64,000 nt of DNA from CAVQZA01 sp963718355 (GTDB lineage: Bacteria; Actinomycetota; Thermoleophilia; Gaiellales; Gaiellaceae): the NCBI GenBank assembly GCA_963718355.1, contig CAVQZA010000016.1:236746-300745 (forward strand), written 5' to 3'. A program made the position numbers and the translations under genes. Below the pieces are notes generated by a model. That model searched no databases. It was not told the DNA's origin and saw only the letters and a program-made list of their open reading frames with translations. Positions 1 to 7,397 of this stretch are shown piece after piece. How positions within the stretch are numbered: position 1 is the first letter of the stretch; each line of letters begins with the position of its first letter.

Positions 1-89
1 CGGTTCTCCGTCGGCGCGTTCGCGGAGAGGATCCCGGCTCGGATCTGGTCGTGTTCCTGATCGGTGTAGCTTCGGAACTCATCGGTCAT
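1..89 (-). CDS. Partial small protein of the mobile element (5' part only)
   Basis: An open frame begins at ATG on the minus strand at position 89 and runs off the left edge of the window. It encodes 29 visible residues beginning MTDEFRSYTDQEHDQIRAG. An AGGAG ribosome-binding site lies about 11 bases upstream of the ATG. The visible part is charged and helical with no membrane segment. It follows the virion-like gene at 157-693 in the same direction, so it is probably the next gene of that transcription unit. No family is recognised. Confidence 0.45.
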   Translation of the reverse strand, partial: MTDEFRSYTDQEHDQIRAGILSANAPTEN

Positions 90-156
90 GAGGACGTTTG
101 CTCCTATCGTCGGTAAGTGGGGGCTGCAAGGCTGGCGTGTTGTTATCGCCTCGTTG

Positions 157-693
157 CTAGAGGACGGCTTGTGCGATGAATGCGAATGGAATATCTCCGA
201 CGGTATTGGGGTCCGGTGAGTTACGGAAGACGACAGTGAAACCGGACGCGGTGACCGAGGTGACGTCGGCGGTGATTCGGTTGCCGCTTCCGGCGTTGCA
301 CTGGACGAGCACGATAGGCGGGGCCGGAAACGTGGTCGTGAACGTGAATATGTAGATTCCGGTGCCGTTCGTATGCGTGTAGGTGAACCCTGTCCCCGCT
401 GTGGCTGTGTTTCCTGCCGCAGGAATCGTTCCGGTTATCGCTGACTGTGCCTTGTAGCCGACTACCTGGCTAATCGGGATCGTCGGCTGGTTCACCCCTA
501 TGAAATCAACCAGGTAGCCCATGATTGATTGCGGTATGCCCTGCGGATTCTGACCAAGTGCAGTGAGCAACCGCACCGCTGTTTGATAATCACTGTTGGA
601 GGTTACGTCAGAAGTTGGCAGCGACGGGTACGTGTCTACAAGCGTCTGGGCTGACGTTTGCGGACCGTAATTGTCTGGCACGAAGTTGGACAT
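157..693 (-). CDS. Phage-like virion or tail-fibre type protein
   Basis: This 178-residue protein has no signal peptide and no membrane segment. The C-terminal third (about residues 95-178) is rich in Thr, Gly, Phe and Val, with alternating beta-strand patterns such as GIYIFTFTTTFPAPPIVLVQ. This is typical of small phage tail or receptor-binding domains and of the H-type-lectin-like beta sandwich. A GGAG motif lies about 8 bases before the ATG. It lies in the integrated element, downstream of the small-gene cluster on the same strand. The structural-protein call is inference from composition and context; no catalytic motif is visible. Confidence 0.5.
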   Translation of the reverse strand: MSNFVPDNYGPQTSAQTLVDTYPSLPTSDVTSNSDYQTAVRLLTALGQNPQGIPQSIMGYLVDFIGVNQPTIPISQVVGYKAQSAITGTIPAAGNTATAGTGFTYTHTNGTGIYIFTFTTTFPAPPIVLVQCNAGSGNRITADVTSVTASGFTVVFRNSPDPNTVGDIPFAFIAQAVL

Positions 694-727
694 CGGTGCT
701 CCACTAGGTCTTTCGTCGGCTTTGGAT

Positions 728-746
728 GAAAAACGGGCCTAAGCCC
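728..746 (-). terminator. Possible short intrinsic terminator in the element
   Basis: Read on the minus strand, a GGGC-TTAG-GCCC hairpin is followed by GTTTTTC, downstream of the 827-1102 gene. The stem is only four pairs. The 12-base word ACGGGCCTAAGC that forms it (733-744) recurs at 798-809 without the T-run. The 133-base gap 694-826 holds nothing else recognisable. Confidence 0.35.
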
Positions 747-826
747 TACAGCGTTTCGACCTAGCCCAGACACGCGCGCGCGCCTGCGAGGCGCTTCACG
801 GGCCTAAGCAGGTCCTCAGAAGCGAT

Positions 827-1102
827 CTAGGCGGTTGGTCGGAGCCGCGCCGCGAGCTCTTCACGCCCTGCAAGGTCGACCCAGCGGCCTTTGCCGTCAA
901 TCGACCATCCGCGACCAAGCATCTCCAGCCGACTCAAGCAGCGTCGACCGCTCGGCGATCGCGGAGACAGCCGGCGATGATCGCCAACTCGGTGAGCGTC
1001 GAAGAGCGCGAGGCTGGTGAAGTCCTGGCAGCAAGCCCCGCACCCGTTCCTTGGTGTGTGCCTAAACCGCGAATCCGTCAAGCGGGCGTTCTCGGCACCC
1101 AT
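827..1102 (-). CDS. FDXHR-type putative zinc-binding protein
   Basis: This 91-residue basic protein has a Cys pair motif (CGACC, residues 21-25), then FTSLALFDAHRVGDH, then a second Cys region RRCLSRLEMLGRGW and a Trp-rich tail ending near GKGRWVDLAG. The Cys-Cys/FD-x-HR-x-G/Cys/GRW layout is that of the small FDXHR family found on actinobacterial phages and integrative elements, where Cys and His are thought to bind zinc. The start ATG overlaps the end of the preceding 53-residue gene by 25 bases, which suggests coupled translation. Its molecular role is unknown. It is the last gene of a five-gene overlapping chain. Confidence 0.65.
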   Translation of the reverse strand: MGAENARLTDSRFRHTPRNGCGACCQDFTSLALFDAHRVGDHRRLSPRSPSGRRCLSRLEMLGRGWSIDGKGRWVDLAGREELAARLRPTA

Positions 1103-1239
1103 CCGGCCGGGACAGGCACATAGCCGTTCAGGTCGTTACGCCACACAAGCCGGCGCGACAGATCAGGGTCTCCGGATACCCCGACGGGGTAAAAGAAGCC
1201 GTCTATCCACTCAACCGGTCCGGTCTCAACTTCGCTCAT
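1078..1239 (-). CDS. Small 53-residue protein in overlapping gene chain
   Basis: This short frame starts at ATG 1239 and ends at TGA 1078-1080. It encodes an acidic-aromatic peptide beginning MSEVETGPVEWIDGFFYPVG and ending in GWVPRTPA. Its start overlaps the upstream gene by 14 bases and its end overlaps the FDXHR gene by 25 bases, so the whole chain from 1905 to 827 has no untranslated gap. The sequence is coding-like (WIDGFFYPVG, RLVWRNDLNGYVPVPAGW). No family is recognised. Overlap geometry is the main support for it being real. Confidence 0.55.
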   Translation of the reverse strand: MSEVETGPVEWIDGFFYPVGVSGDPDLSRRLVWRNDLNGYVPVPAGWVPRTPA

Positions 1240-1459
1240 GCGACTTCTCATTCTGAGGCACGACCGATCCCACTGTCGAATAGACAGGACCGGCCAACCG
1301 CGCCGGCAGATCCGCGTACTCGCAGAGGGCTATCCGGATCCGTTGCACCCGCGTCAACCCAGGATGCAACCGGCCGGTCACCGAATCGAACGCCTCAAGC
1401 AGCTCCCGGGTCATCGGCAGTCGCACCACCGCCAGTTCATCGAGCTCATGCAAGGTCAT
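1226..1459 (-). CDS. Small protein, possible ribbon-helix-helix fold
   Basis: This 77-residue protein has an N-terminal segment with a short beta strand (ELAVVRLPMTRELLEAFD) followed by two predicted helices (HPGLTRVQRIRIALCEYAD). That is the order of a ribbon-helix-helix DNA-binding domain, and it resembles the neighbouring 1446-1673 product in layout. The two may be diverged copies. It overlaps the upstream gene by 14 bases and the downstream gene by 14 bases. Function is not certain. A role as a small regulator of the element is inferred. Confidence 0.5.
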   Translation of the reverse strand: MTLHELDELAVVRLPMTRELLEAFDSVTGRLHPGLTRVQRIRIALCEYADLPARLAGPVYSTVGSVVPQNEKSHERS

Positions 1460-1673
1460 GGCTTAGACGCTCGGCCGGCTCGCCAGGAACCTGATGACCG
1501 TCCTCCGGATGAATGGCGCGGCCAGCTTTGATCGCCGCGCCCATTGCAAGGCGCACTCGCGCGGCCCGACTAACACCGGGAAGCACGCTGGCCGTCGCCG
1601 CATCAAACTCCGCGACAAGAGCCGAAGGGCACTTAAGCGTCACACTCACTAGCGAATCAGCCGTCAATGACAC
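1446..1673 (-). CDS. Ribbon-helix-helix-like small DNA-binding protein
   Basis: This 75-residue product starts with MSLTADSLVSVTLKCPSALV, giving a beta strand (SVTLKCP) then a helix, then SRAARVRLAMGAAIKAGR. The strand-helix-helix order and the polar face of the strand suit a ribbon-helix-helix domain such as those of plasmid and phage regulators. The last 20 residues are polar and probably disordered. It overlaps its neighbours on both sides (17 and 14 bases). It could equally be an antitoxin-like or partition-type regulator; no toxin partner is recognised. Confidence 0.5.
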   Translation of the reverse strand: MSLTADSLVSVTLKCPSALVAEFDAATASVLPGVSRAARVRLAMGAAIKAGRAIHPEDGHQVPGEPAERLSHDLA

Positions 1674-1905
1674 TCAACTCTCCTTTCGAAACAAACTCGC
1701 CTACACCGTCAGGCACACCACCAACAACCTTTCCAAGCCCATTACCGCGCCAACCAATACCGTGCATGGTCGAATACTGCTGCCGATATTGAGGGGTATG
1801 CTCGACACCTTCCAGGAACTGCTCCCTAAAAGCCTCGTGCGACAAGAACACGCCGGTATCGGCGGCCCAATACTCAAGAACCAAAACACCGTCCTTTAGG
1901 ACCAC
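1657..1905 (-). CDS. First gene of the overlapping small-gene chain, unknown function
   Basis: This 82-residue protein begins with GTG (VVLKDGVLVLEYWAADTGVF) and is rich in Gly and aromatic residues. No known domain is recognised. No strong Shine-Dalgarno sequence precedes the GTG, so the true start could be slightly different. It overlaps the next gene by 17 bases. Support comes from its position at the head of the chain, with a 200-base AT-richer gap upstream that could hold the promoter. Confidence 0.4.
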   Translation of the reverse strand: MVLKDGVLVLEYWAADTGVFLSHEAFREQFLEGVEHTPQYRQQYSTMHGIGWRGNGLGKVVGGVPDGVGEFVSKGELSVIDG

Positions 1906-1983
1906 GCCAAAAAGCGCGACCCAGCTACATAGACAAAACCACTAGTGAGGACCCGCCGCCTACTCGTCAGCCATCAAAGGAAC

Positions 1984-2010
1984 TAAATACGAGCAGCACA
2001 AGTACCTCAA
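1984..2010 (-). promoter_or_regulatory. Candidate promoter for the small-gene chain
   Basis: In the AT-richer gap 1906-2105 the minus strand reads TTGAGG (2010-2005), a 15-base spacer, then TATTTA (1989-1984). The spacing is short, and TTGCCA at 2046-2041 is an alternative -35. The call rests on position and base composition only. Confidence 0.25.
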
Positions 2011-2105
2011 CTCCATTATTGCACATAAATACGCGTTCTGTGGCAAAACACCCCAGAACCAATCGACCTTACTAGCGGCTTACAGTCCGACGGTTTGCGG
2101 TCGAA

Positions 2106-3065
2106 CTAGCCGACCGTGTACGGGGCACCGTGGTACAGGTGCATCGTGGCGGCCTCATCGGAGAACTGGAATAGAAGCCCGCCGAAGCCATACCCACCAT
2201 ATGACGATGCTGTCCCATGCAGTCCAAGCGTTGTGTTCGGGTCGACGGTGAAGGCAAACCGGTAGCCGCCGAGCCCGCCGTCGAGGGACGGGTCATACTT
2301 GAACCGGTTGTACGGATACGCGTCGGTCCTGGGAACTCCGCTTGCGGTAACGACGAGTGCCTTGCTCGACATGTTGACGCCATTGGCGTCATACGGAGCG
2401 AGCGTCACAGTTTGGGTTCCTCCGCGCGGAACTGGCGCCGTCCAGTCATAGAGGTACTTGACCTGGTAGCTGACGATGTACCCATAAGAGCCGAACGACG
2501 GGCCGCCGCCTGTGCCGACGTTGCCAATCCTGTCCGTTGCTGTCCAGGTCAGATAGTGGTAGCCGATGCTGCCGTCGTCAGCAGTGACCTTGCCACTACC
2601 GTCAAGAAGCCCTGAGCCTTGGTCGCCGCACCCGAACCGGCCCAAGTTTGCCGGCGAGCGAGGATCGGCGTTTAACACCTGATAAAAGTTGATGTAGCTC
2701 GCAACGCATACGGGTGGTGATCGATCGACAGCGAACGCGTAAGGACCCGCCTGGGTGCAGTTCCCAGCCACATCACACACCGAACGCGTGTCCGACAGCG
2801 AATTCGCGTTGCTGCTTCCTTGAGGTGTGCTCGTCGTCAGCGCGAACGCGGCATCTGCCGCATTCGCCAACCCCGACTCGCCGTCAGAGGCAACACAGGA
2901 GACACTCACATTTGCGGCGTACCACGTGGCGGTCGCGGGAGGGAAACACGTGACGGTCGGCGCTGTTGTATCAACAGTACGACGAGCCGATACAGCCGAG
3001 CCGGCTGTCCCGCCACCAACGACGATCAGCACCAACAGAACAGCACCAAGACTCCGCAGTCGCAT
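2106..3065 (-). CDS. Secreted Ig-like-domain protein carried by the mobile element
   Basis: From the internal ATG at 3065 (MRLRSLGAVLLVLIVVGGG) the product is 319 residues with a clear signal peptide. After it come a TVDTTAPTVTCFPPATATWY segment and repeated bacterial Ig-like modules with a Cys-rich pattern (VSCVASDGESG, DTRSVCDVAGNC, PPVCVAS). The modules resemble the surface domains that follow a D-x-T-A-P or D-x-S-P-P linker. The C-terminal half is rich in Tyr and Gly (SYGGYGFGGLLFQFSD). An upstream ATG at 3104 would add 13 residues before the leader and is less likely. It is probably a cell-surface or exported protein; ligand and role are unknown. Confidence 0.6.
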   Translation of the reverse strand: MRLRSLGAVLLVLIVVGGGTAGSAVSARRTVDTTAPTVTCFPPATATWYAANVSVSCVASDGESGLANAADAAFALTTSTPQGSSNANSLSDTRSVCDVAGNCTQAGPYAFAVDRSPPVCVASYINFYQVLNADPRSPANLGRFGCGDQGSGLLDGSGKVTADDGSIGYHYLTWTATDRIGNVGTGGGPSFGSYGYIVSYQVKYLYDWTAPVPRGGTQTVTLAPYDANGVNMSSKALVVTASGVPRTDAYPYNRFKYDPSLDGGLGGYRFAFTVDPNTTLGLHGTASSYGGYGFGGLLFQFSDEAATMHLYHGAPYTVG

Positions 3066-3616
3066 GTCCACGACCACACTACAACTGGCACCAAAAGCGC
3101 ACAACCTCCGAGAACTCCGAGCTCCTAGGTCGCCGAACTGAGCGAGTCAGAACCTAGATGCTCGGCTTGCGCGGTTTGACACGACCATCGGAATACGACA
3201 TAAACCACGCAGGTACGGGGCGACGGCAACCCTCTCCCCGAGGCGCGCCAGCAACCACCCCCTCACTGCGGCGCCCCGAAACCCCGTACCAAAACCTCCC
3301 ACGATAAAACCGTCCTACACGCCAACTCGGCAAGCGAGACAGAACCTAGTCTGCATTTGTGTGTGGTGGGGGTGGGGGTAGCCCGGCCTTCCTGGGGGCA
3401 TCGCGATTTCGGGATTCGAGGATTTCCCTCGACGCGATGAGCAGCCACTCATTGTTTGTATGGATGGGCGTTGCGGAGCCAGGCTGGCAAGTGTTGGCCT
3501 TTGTGTCGTCGCCGACCTGGCCGACCAATGGAGCCACGGCAGGAAACAACGCGAGGTTCGTCGAACGGCCTTGTGATCGCTTCTGATGCTCGTAGCGTCA
3601 GTGAACGGGGGCCGAG
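3066..3616. other. Non-coding stretch of the mobile element
   Basis: I see no convincing gene in these 551 bases. Short frames exist on both strands, but they have no ribosome-binding site and unnatural composition. A G-rich run at about 3361-3377 (GTGTGGTGGGGGTGGGGGTA) is the only conspicuous motif and could fold as a G-quadruplex. The promoter of the secreted-protein gene (minus) should lie near 3066-3150. Confidence 0.4.
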
Positions 3617-3811
3617 GTGAATAACCAGACTCGCGACTTGATCTTTCTCATCCGCACTCCCCGCGTGACTGTCGGTGACGTCGTCCAGGCTTATCGGGCT
3701 GCGTTATCCCAACACACCGTCGACTGGGGTGCGGTGCATAGCGCGATTCTCCATCGCTGGTCGTACAGCACGCTTTATACGATCCGTACTGCTGCTAGGA
3801 AAGTCGCGTAA
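3617..3811 (+). CDS. Small 64-residue protein of the element
   Basis: The frame starts with GTG (VNNQTRDLIFLIRTPRVTVG) and is one of few plus-strand genes in the element. The product is basic. It has a DVVQAYRAALSQHTVDWG helix and an AILHRWSYSTLYTIRTAARK tail. This pattern, helix then Trp and basic helix, could be a small DNA-binding protein. The upstream GGGGGCCGAG is a weak ribosome-binding site. No family is recognised. Confidence 0.4.
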   Translation: MNNQTRDLIFLIRTPRVTVGDVVQAYRAALSQHTVDWGAVHSAILHRWSYSTLYTIRTAARKVA

Positions 3812-3901
3812 GACTCGACGCTCTCCTCCGGGTTGTCACCGATGAACGGCGGCTAAGCCGGTCGGCGAGGGTGACCTAGCCTTCAGTAACAGGAGCAAAC
3901 G

Positions 3902-4141
3902 GTGATCGGGCCCTACCGTCAGAGTATGGAGGGGTTGCCGGCCCATTCGGTTGATCCACTGGCCCAGGTGTGTGGCCCGGGTGTTTACCTGCTTCCGCCT
4001 GGGCCACGCGCCTCATCTCCTTGTGTCGTCACGGTCACGGTCACTCCCACCACTCCGTTGCGGTGCGACGGTCGGAGGAAACGGAGCGCCATGAACGAAA
4101 GATGTGGGCCTGCGGGCGTCGGTGTGAGCCCCAAGTTCTAA
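3902..4141 (+). CDS. Doubtful small protein of the element
   Basis: A GTG start at 3902 is preceded at a good distance by AGGAG (the AGGAGCAAACG block also precedes the partial gene at the left edge). The 79-residue product (VIGPYRQSMEGLPAHSVDPL) is Pro, Val and Thr-rich with no domain. Two other frames overlap the same bases, so coding is uncertain. The ribosome-binding site is the only real support. Confidence 0.25.
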   Translation: MIGPYRQSMEGLPAHSVDPLAQVCGPGVYLLPPGPRASSPCVVTVTVTPTTPLRCDGRRKRSAMNERCGPAGVGVSPKF

Positions 4142-4669
4142 CGGCTGCAGGGAGTACACCGGCGCCTGCCTCAACCCCTTTGGCGGCACCGTGGAAATGG
4201 TGTACTCGGTGGACGCTTCTGTGAAGCTCACAGCAACTGCTTGTCTATCCAAGCGGGATCTCGCCTACCCGGACAGAAGGTCCACCATCTCGTCCACCGC
4301 GACGCTCCTAGCCGGCGAAGTGCGGCCGTCATACCTGGGCAATAGCGTCGAGCTCGCCGCCGGCTGAAACGGCCTTCATAGCCGTCGACTGGAATCTTCG
4401 TTGTTTCTTAGGGGGCCATACAGCCGGTGTACGGATGCCTCGCGCGCCTACGCGCGGGCGGATAGCTACACGCATGCCCGTACGCAAGGCCAAACGCATC
4501 ACCGTTATGCCCGTAACTCGGGTCTTCGATGGGGACTGGTTTGGCGGCCCGGGGATCGGGAGGTTGGAGGTAAACGGCGTTTTTAGAAAAGTCTCTATAC
4601 GAGGGGTTCTTTAGGGGGAGTTACTGGAAGTGCCTCCCGATCTTCCCGATCCCTTTGTTTGAGCCAAAG
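4142..4669. other. Intergenic stretch next to the replication helicase
   Basis: I see no supported gene in these 528 bases downstream of the helicase gene. The stretch contains a locally AT-rich patch around 4570-4615 and GATCGGGA words described in the repeat entry. Such a layout next to a replication gene could be an origin, but nothing proves it. Confidence 0.3.
4552..4653. repeat. GATCGGGA inverted and direct repeats near helicase gene
   Basis: GATCGGGAGG at 4554-4563 is matched in inverted form by CCTCCCGATC at 4633-4642. A further copy, TTCCCGATCCC, follows directly at 4643-4653. On the minus strand the right-hand pair reads as two tandem GATCGGGA words. The AT-richer bases between the arms (about 4570-4615) fit a melting region. 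The repeats could be iterons or operator sites of the element. This is inference from position. Confidence 0.4.
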
Positions 4670-6103
4670 TTACCTCCCGGTGTCTTCCCGTTTTTGGAGG
4701 GAAAGACCGGTGTAGGGGCCGTGGTTTCCGTTGCTGCGTTTGATGCCAAGGCGTCCGAGCCGCCGGCCTAGCACGCTTGCCGTGAGGGGTGTTTCGCCTA
4801 TCTCTTGGCAGTAGTGGTCAAGGGCGCTTCGTAGGTCGGAGGGTTGAATCTCACCGTTGAGGTTGCAGTGTTCGGCAATGAATGTTCCGAGCAGGTCTTC
4901 CTCGGCCCGGTAGGCGGTCGTTGCGGTTTTGACGGCATCGGGTTCGGGTTCGAGGCCGTGGATCTGCCAGCTGAGGCAGCCGTCGAGTGCCCAGTTCAGA
5001 ATCCCGGGTAGTTCACGGTCGAGCTGGTCGCTGAGGGTTCGGTCTTCGCGGCCTTCGAAGCTGACTTCGAATGGGATCTTGCGGATCCGCCGCCACATCG
5101 CTTCATCGCCGCCGTCTACCCGGGGGAGGTAGTTCGTGACCAGCCAGAGTTTGAACTGTGGTTTGAACTCGAAGTGTTCGCCGTACAGGAAACGGGTGGC
5201 GATGGTGTCACCACCGGTGAGGGTCTTGACGATTGCTTCATCGAGCCGGCGGCCCTCCCCGGACTCCGACGCGACAACGAGTCGCGAGCGATGGAGTCTC
5301 GCTAGGTCGTTTCGGACTGGTCGGTCGTTGCGAACCCGGGCGAAGCTATCGAACGCCGAGGTTGTCGCCTGGTCCCCGATAAGCCGTTGGACGATCTCAA
5401 CAAAGGTGCTTTTCCCGTTGCAGCCCGATCCGTGAAGCAGCAACAGCTTGTGTTCGCGAGTGTCACCAGTGAGGCAGTAGCCAACGAACCGGTGGACGTA
5501 GCCGATGAGTTCGGTGTTGCCGTCGAACACTTGGTCAAGGAACTGTTCCCATCTTGGGCAGAGGGCGTCGGGGTTGTATTCCACGTCGCTGCCGAGCGAG
5601 ATGAGGTCTTCGGGCCGGGCTTTCCGGAGGACGGCAGTCCGGAGGTCGATCACACCGTTTCGACAAGCCAGTAGGTATGGGTCGGTGTCGAGGTCGGCGG
5701 CCCGTAGAACGATCCCGGGTTCGGTCGTTGCGAGACTAAGCATGGCCCGGATCTTGGAGTCGGACTGACTCTGCATCGCCCAACGGTTCTCGGCTTTCTG
5801 TTCGTCGCCGTCGAGCTCGGCCGCGGCACGGAGTCGGCCTCGCGCAACATCCTTGGCCGCGCGTTCGGCGGCCCCGGTAGCGTCTCGACTCCATAGCCCT
5901 GTGGTCTGGTTTTCTAGCCACATCTTCTGTTCCTTGATGTACCGAAGGCCACTGGAGTAGAGCGCCGCGAAGAGTTCGGCGTTGCCGAGGTCGGTCCGTT
6001 CGAATGCGGCTTTGGCCGGCGGGGTCACCACCGGCACAAGGTGAGGTCGGCCACCGTTTGCGGCGAGCAGCGTTGAGGCTTCCTGATAGGCGCGGTCGGT
6101 CAT
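4670..6103 (-). CDS. Phage/plasmid D5-type SF3 replication helicase (primase-helicase C-terminal part)
   Basis: At 477 residues from ATG 6103, this matches the D5/P4-type phage-plasmid primase-helicases that unwind the origin and load replication proteins. The D5 N-terminal region contains DPYLLACRNGVIDLRT (about residues 141-156). The SF3 helicase core has a Walker A GSGCNGKST (about 225-233), a Walker B-like LVVASESGEG, and a sensor FKLWLVTNYLPRVDGGD. No archaeo-eukaryotic primase domain is visible at the N-terminus, so priming may come from another protein. The ATG overlaps the stop of the preceding gene (ATGA), showing coupled translation and deciding this start over an in-frame ATG at 6214. 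Confidence 0.85.
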   Translation of the reverse strand: MTDRAYQEASTLLAANGGRPHLVPVVTPPAKAAFERTDLGNAELFAALYSSGLRYIKEQKMWLENQTTGLWSRDATGAAERAAKDVARGRLRAAAELDGDEQKAENRWAMQSQSDSKIRAMLSLATTEPGIVLRAADLDTDPYLLACRNGVIDLRTAVLRKARPEDLISLGSDVEYNPDALCPRWEQFLDQVFDGNTELIGYVHRFVGYCLTGDTREHKLLLLHGSGCNGKSTFVEIVQRLIGDQATTSAFDSFARVRNDRPVRNDLARLHRSRLVVASESGEGRRLDEAIVKTLTGGDTIATRFLYGEHFEFKPQFKLWLVTNYLPRVDGGDEAMWRRIRKIPFEVSFEGREDRTLSDQLDRELPGILNWALDGCLSWQIHGLEPEPDAVKTATTAYRAEEDLLGTFIAEHCNLNGEIQPSDLRSALDHYCQEIGETPLTASVLGRRLGRLGIKRSNGNHGPYTGLSLQKREDTGR

Positions 6104-6387
6104 GCCGCCAGCCTCATCGGCTCGGCGTCCTTGGCCATTCGAAGCCATGCCTCCGCGCTCTGGGTTGCGCGTAGCCCTACTGCCTTGCTCCGTAGCCGCT
6201 GGAGGTCCCGCCACTGAAACACCGCGTCGAGCGCGTCACGGAGATGCATGCACCACGGCCCGTTCGCTTTGCAGACTCGGCAGTGGTTCCGGTGGGAGTT
6301 AACGACTCGCACAAGTTCGCTTGCGAGTAGGTCGAGCTCGGCGCGGTCTGCTTCTGTCCACCACGTCATGTCGCGAAGCACGGTCAT
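6100..6387 (-). CDS. Small putative zinc-binding protein upstream of helicase
   Basis: This 95-residue protein has a His/Cys cluster NSHRNHCRVCKANGPWCMH (about residues 31-49) that could bind one zinc ion, flanked by helical segments. It is coupled on both sides by four-base ATGA overlaps: its start with the 6384-6743 gene and its stop with the helicase start. Such tight coupling implies a replication accessory role, perhaps binding the origin or the helicase. No named family is recognised. Confidence 0.6.
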   Translation of the reverse strand: MTVLRDMTWWTEADRAELDLLASELVRVVNSHRNHCRVCKANGPWCMHLRDALDAVFQWRDLQRLRSKAVGLRATQSAEAWLRMAKDAEPMRLAA

Positions 6388-6743
6388 GCTGCCGCCTGGG
6401 CGATGAGGTCAACCACAGACCGGGCGAGGTCTTCCGAGAGGGACAGGCGGACGCGCTGTTCGTCCTGCTCGGTCGCGGCGACTATGTAGGCGATCGGACT
6501 GTTCTCCGGCGTTAGCTCTATTACGAGCCTGGGCGAGTAATCGACGGGCCGGAATGATCCGCGTTCGGTTGTGCTGGGAACGTGCTGCAATGCTGCGGAC
6601 TCCTGCTTGATGGTTTCTCCTGCTGAAAGGTGCGGCCTAGCCGGCGGCGCGCTTGACCGGAGGACACCGCCGGCCTCGGCCGCTAGCCCCAAACGCGAGC
6701 AGGAGGGAACACGTTTGGGGATCTTGAGAAAGCGAGTGGTCAT
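6384..6743 (-). CDS. Small protein at the head of the replication operon
   Basis: This 119-residue protein has a basic, probably disordered N-terminal half (MTTRFLKIPKRVPSC) and a folded C-terminal half with FRPVDYSPRLVIELTPENSP then a helix LSLSEDLARSVVDLIAQAAA. The second half may be the real core, and a later start is possible. It overlaps the next gene by four bases (ATGA). The function is unknown; context suggests a replication or regulatory accessory. Confidence 0.45.
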   Translation of the reverse strand: MTTRFLKIPKRVPSCSRLGLAAEAGGVLRSSAPPARPHLSAGETIKQESAALQHVPSTTERGSFRPVDYSPRLVIELTPENSPIAYIVAATEQDEQRVRLSLSEDLARSVVDLIAQAAA

Positions 6744-6749
6744 GACGCT

Positions 6750-6935
6750 CTAGCCTGCGGCCCAATCCTTGATCGTGCGGAGCTCATCAACGGCGTCCCG
6801 TGGGATCAGCCGGCCAAGGGGCGTCTGAACGACGCGAAGTCGGCCGGTCTTCGTCCACCTAACGATCGTGGACGCCGACACTTCGAGACTGCGTGCCGCT
6901 TGGTTAGGCGACAAATACTCGCTCTGTGCGTTCAT
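6750..6935 (-). CDS. Excisionase-like helix-turn-helix protein
   Basis: This 61-residue protein (MNAQSEYLSPNQAARSLEVS...) has the MerR/Xis-type winged helix-turn-helix order: SPNQAARSLEVSASTIVRWTKTGRL then the beta wing RVVQTPLGRLIPRDAVDEL. Such proteins bind DNA near attachment sites and steer the integrase, or act as repressors. A strong GGAAAGGAG ribosome-binding site lies 7 bases before the ATG at 6935 and excludes the longer frame starting at 7007. It lies between the integrase side and the replication operon. Confidence 0.75.
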   Translation of the reverse strand: MNAQSEYLSPNQAARSLEVSASTIVRWTKTGRLRVVQTPLGRLIPRDAVDELRTIKDWAAG

Positions 6936-7030
6936 TGTGTTCTCCTTTCCGAAGGTAGAAACTTGCGGAGGGTCACCCGTGTCTAGTCGGTGGTGACCAA
7001 CCAGCAATTGAAGGGAAAAAAAGAGGGTTC

Positions 7031-7213
7031 TTAGTCGCCGCGGCGGTGGTTCTCAAGCCAACTAGCGAAGTCGGAAGCGTCGATGCAAACCGCCCTACCG
7101 ACTTTGAAGTGAGGTGCCCCATGCCTTTCCATGAGACGGTACAGCTCTTTCCGTCCTATCCCGATCTGGTCTGCGAACTCGATCGGCCTAACAAGGTTCG
7201 GTATCGGTGCCAC
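7031..7213 (-). CDS. Second excisionase-like helix-turn-helix protein
   Basis: This 60-residue protein starts at GTG 7213 with an AGGAGGA ribosome-binding site ideally placed. The domain is again of the excisionase/MerR type: RPIEFADQIGIGRKELYRLM forms the helix-turn-helix and APHFKVGRAVCIDASDFASWL the wing and C-terminal helix. Having two such genes in a row next to a tyrosine integrase is common on actinobacterial elements, where one can be Xis and the other a replication or transfer regulator. Which is which cannot be told here. Confidence 0.75.
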   Translation of the reverse strand: MAPIPNLVRPIEFADQIGIGRKELYRLMERHGAPHFKVGRAVCIDASDFASWLENHRRGD

Positions 7214-7332
7214 TGCCTCGTCCTCCTGAACTCTCTCGGTTCCTGCGATATGCAGGGGAATCGCAGAGTACGTTAGGGGATCGGGCGGACGGTACGAGAC
7301 TAGCCTATTTACCTTGCAGCACTATGCGGTGA

Positions 7333-7357
7333 GATACCGGCAGATACCGGCAGATAC
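7333..7357. repeat. Tandem GATACCGGCA repeat between integrase and excisionase genes
   Basis: The ten-base unit GATACCGGCA occurs twice head to tail (7333-7342, 7343-7352) and begins a third time (GATAC, 7353-7357). It lies in the 184-base gap upstream of the 7213 start. It may be a binding site for the integrase arm domain or for one of the two helix-turn-helix proteins. Confidence 0.5.
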
Positions 7358-7397
7358 GTCTCGGAGGAGTACCTGGCAACCCCGGCGATACGCTTTT

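Noticed and set aside
4013..4252. 79-residue minus-strand frame in the element
   Set aside because: It overlaps two other frames, has no ribosome-binding site and looks random.
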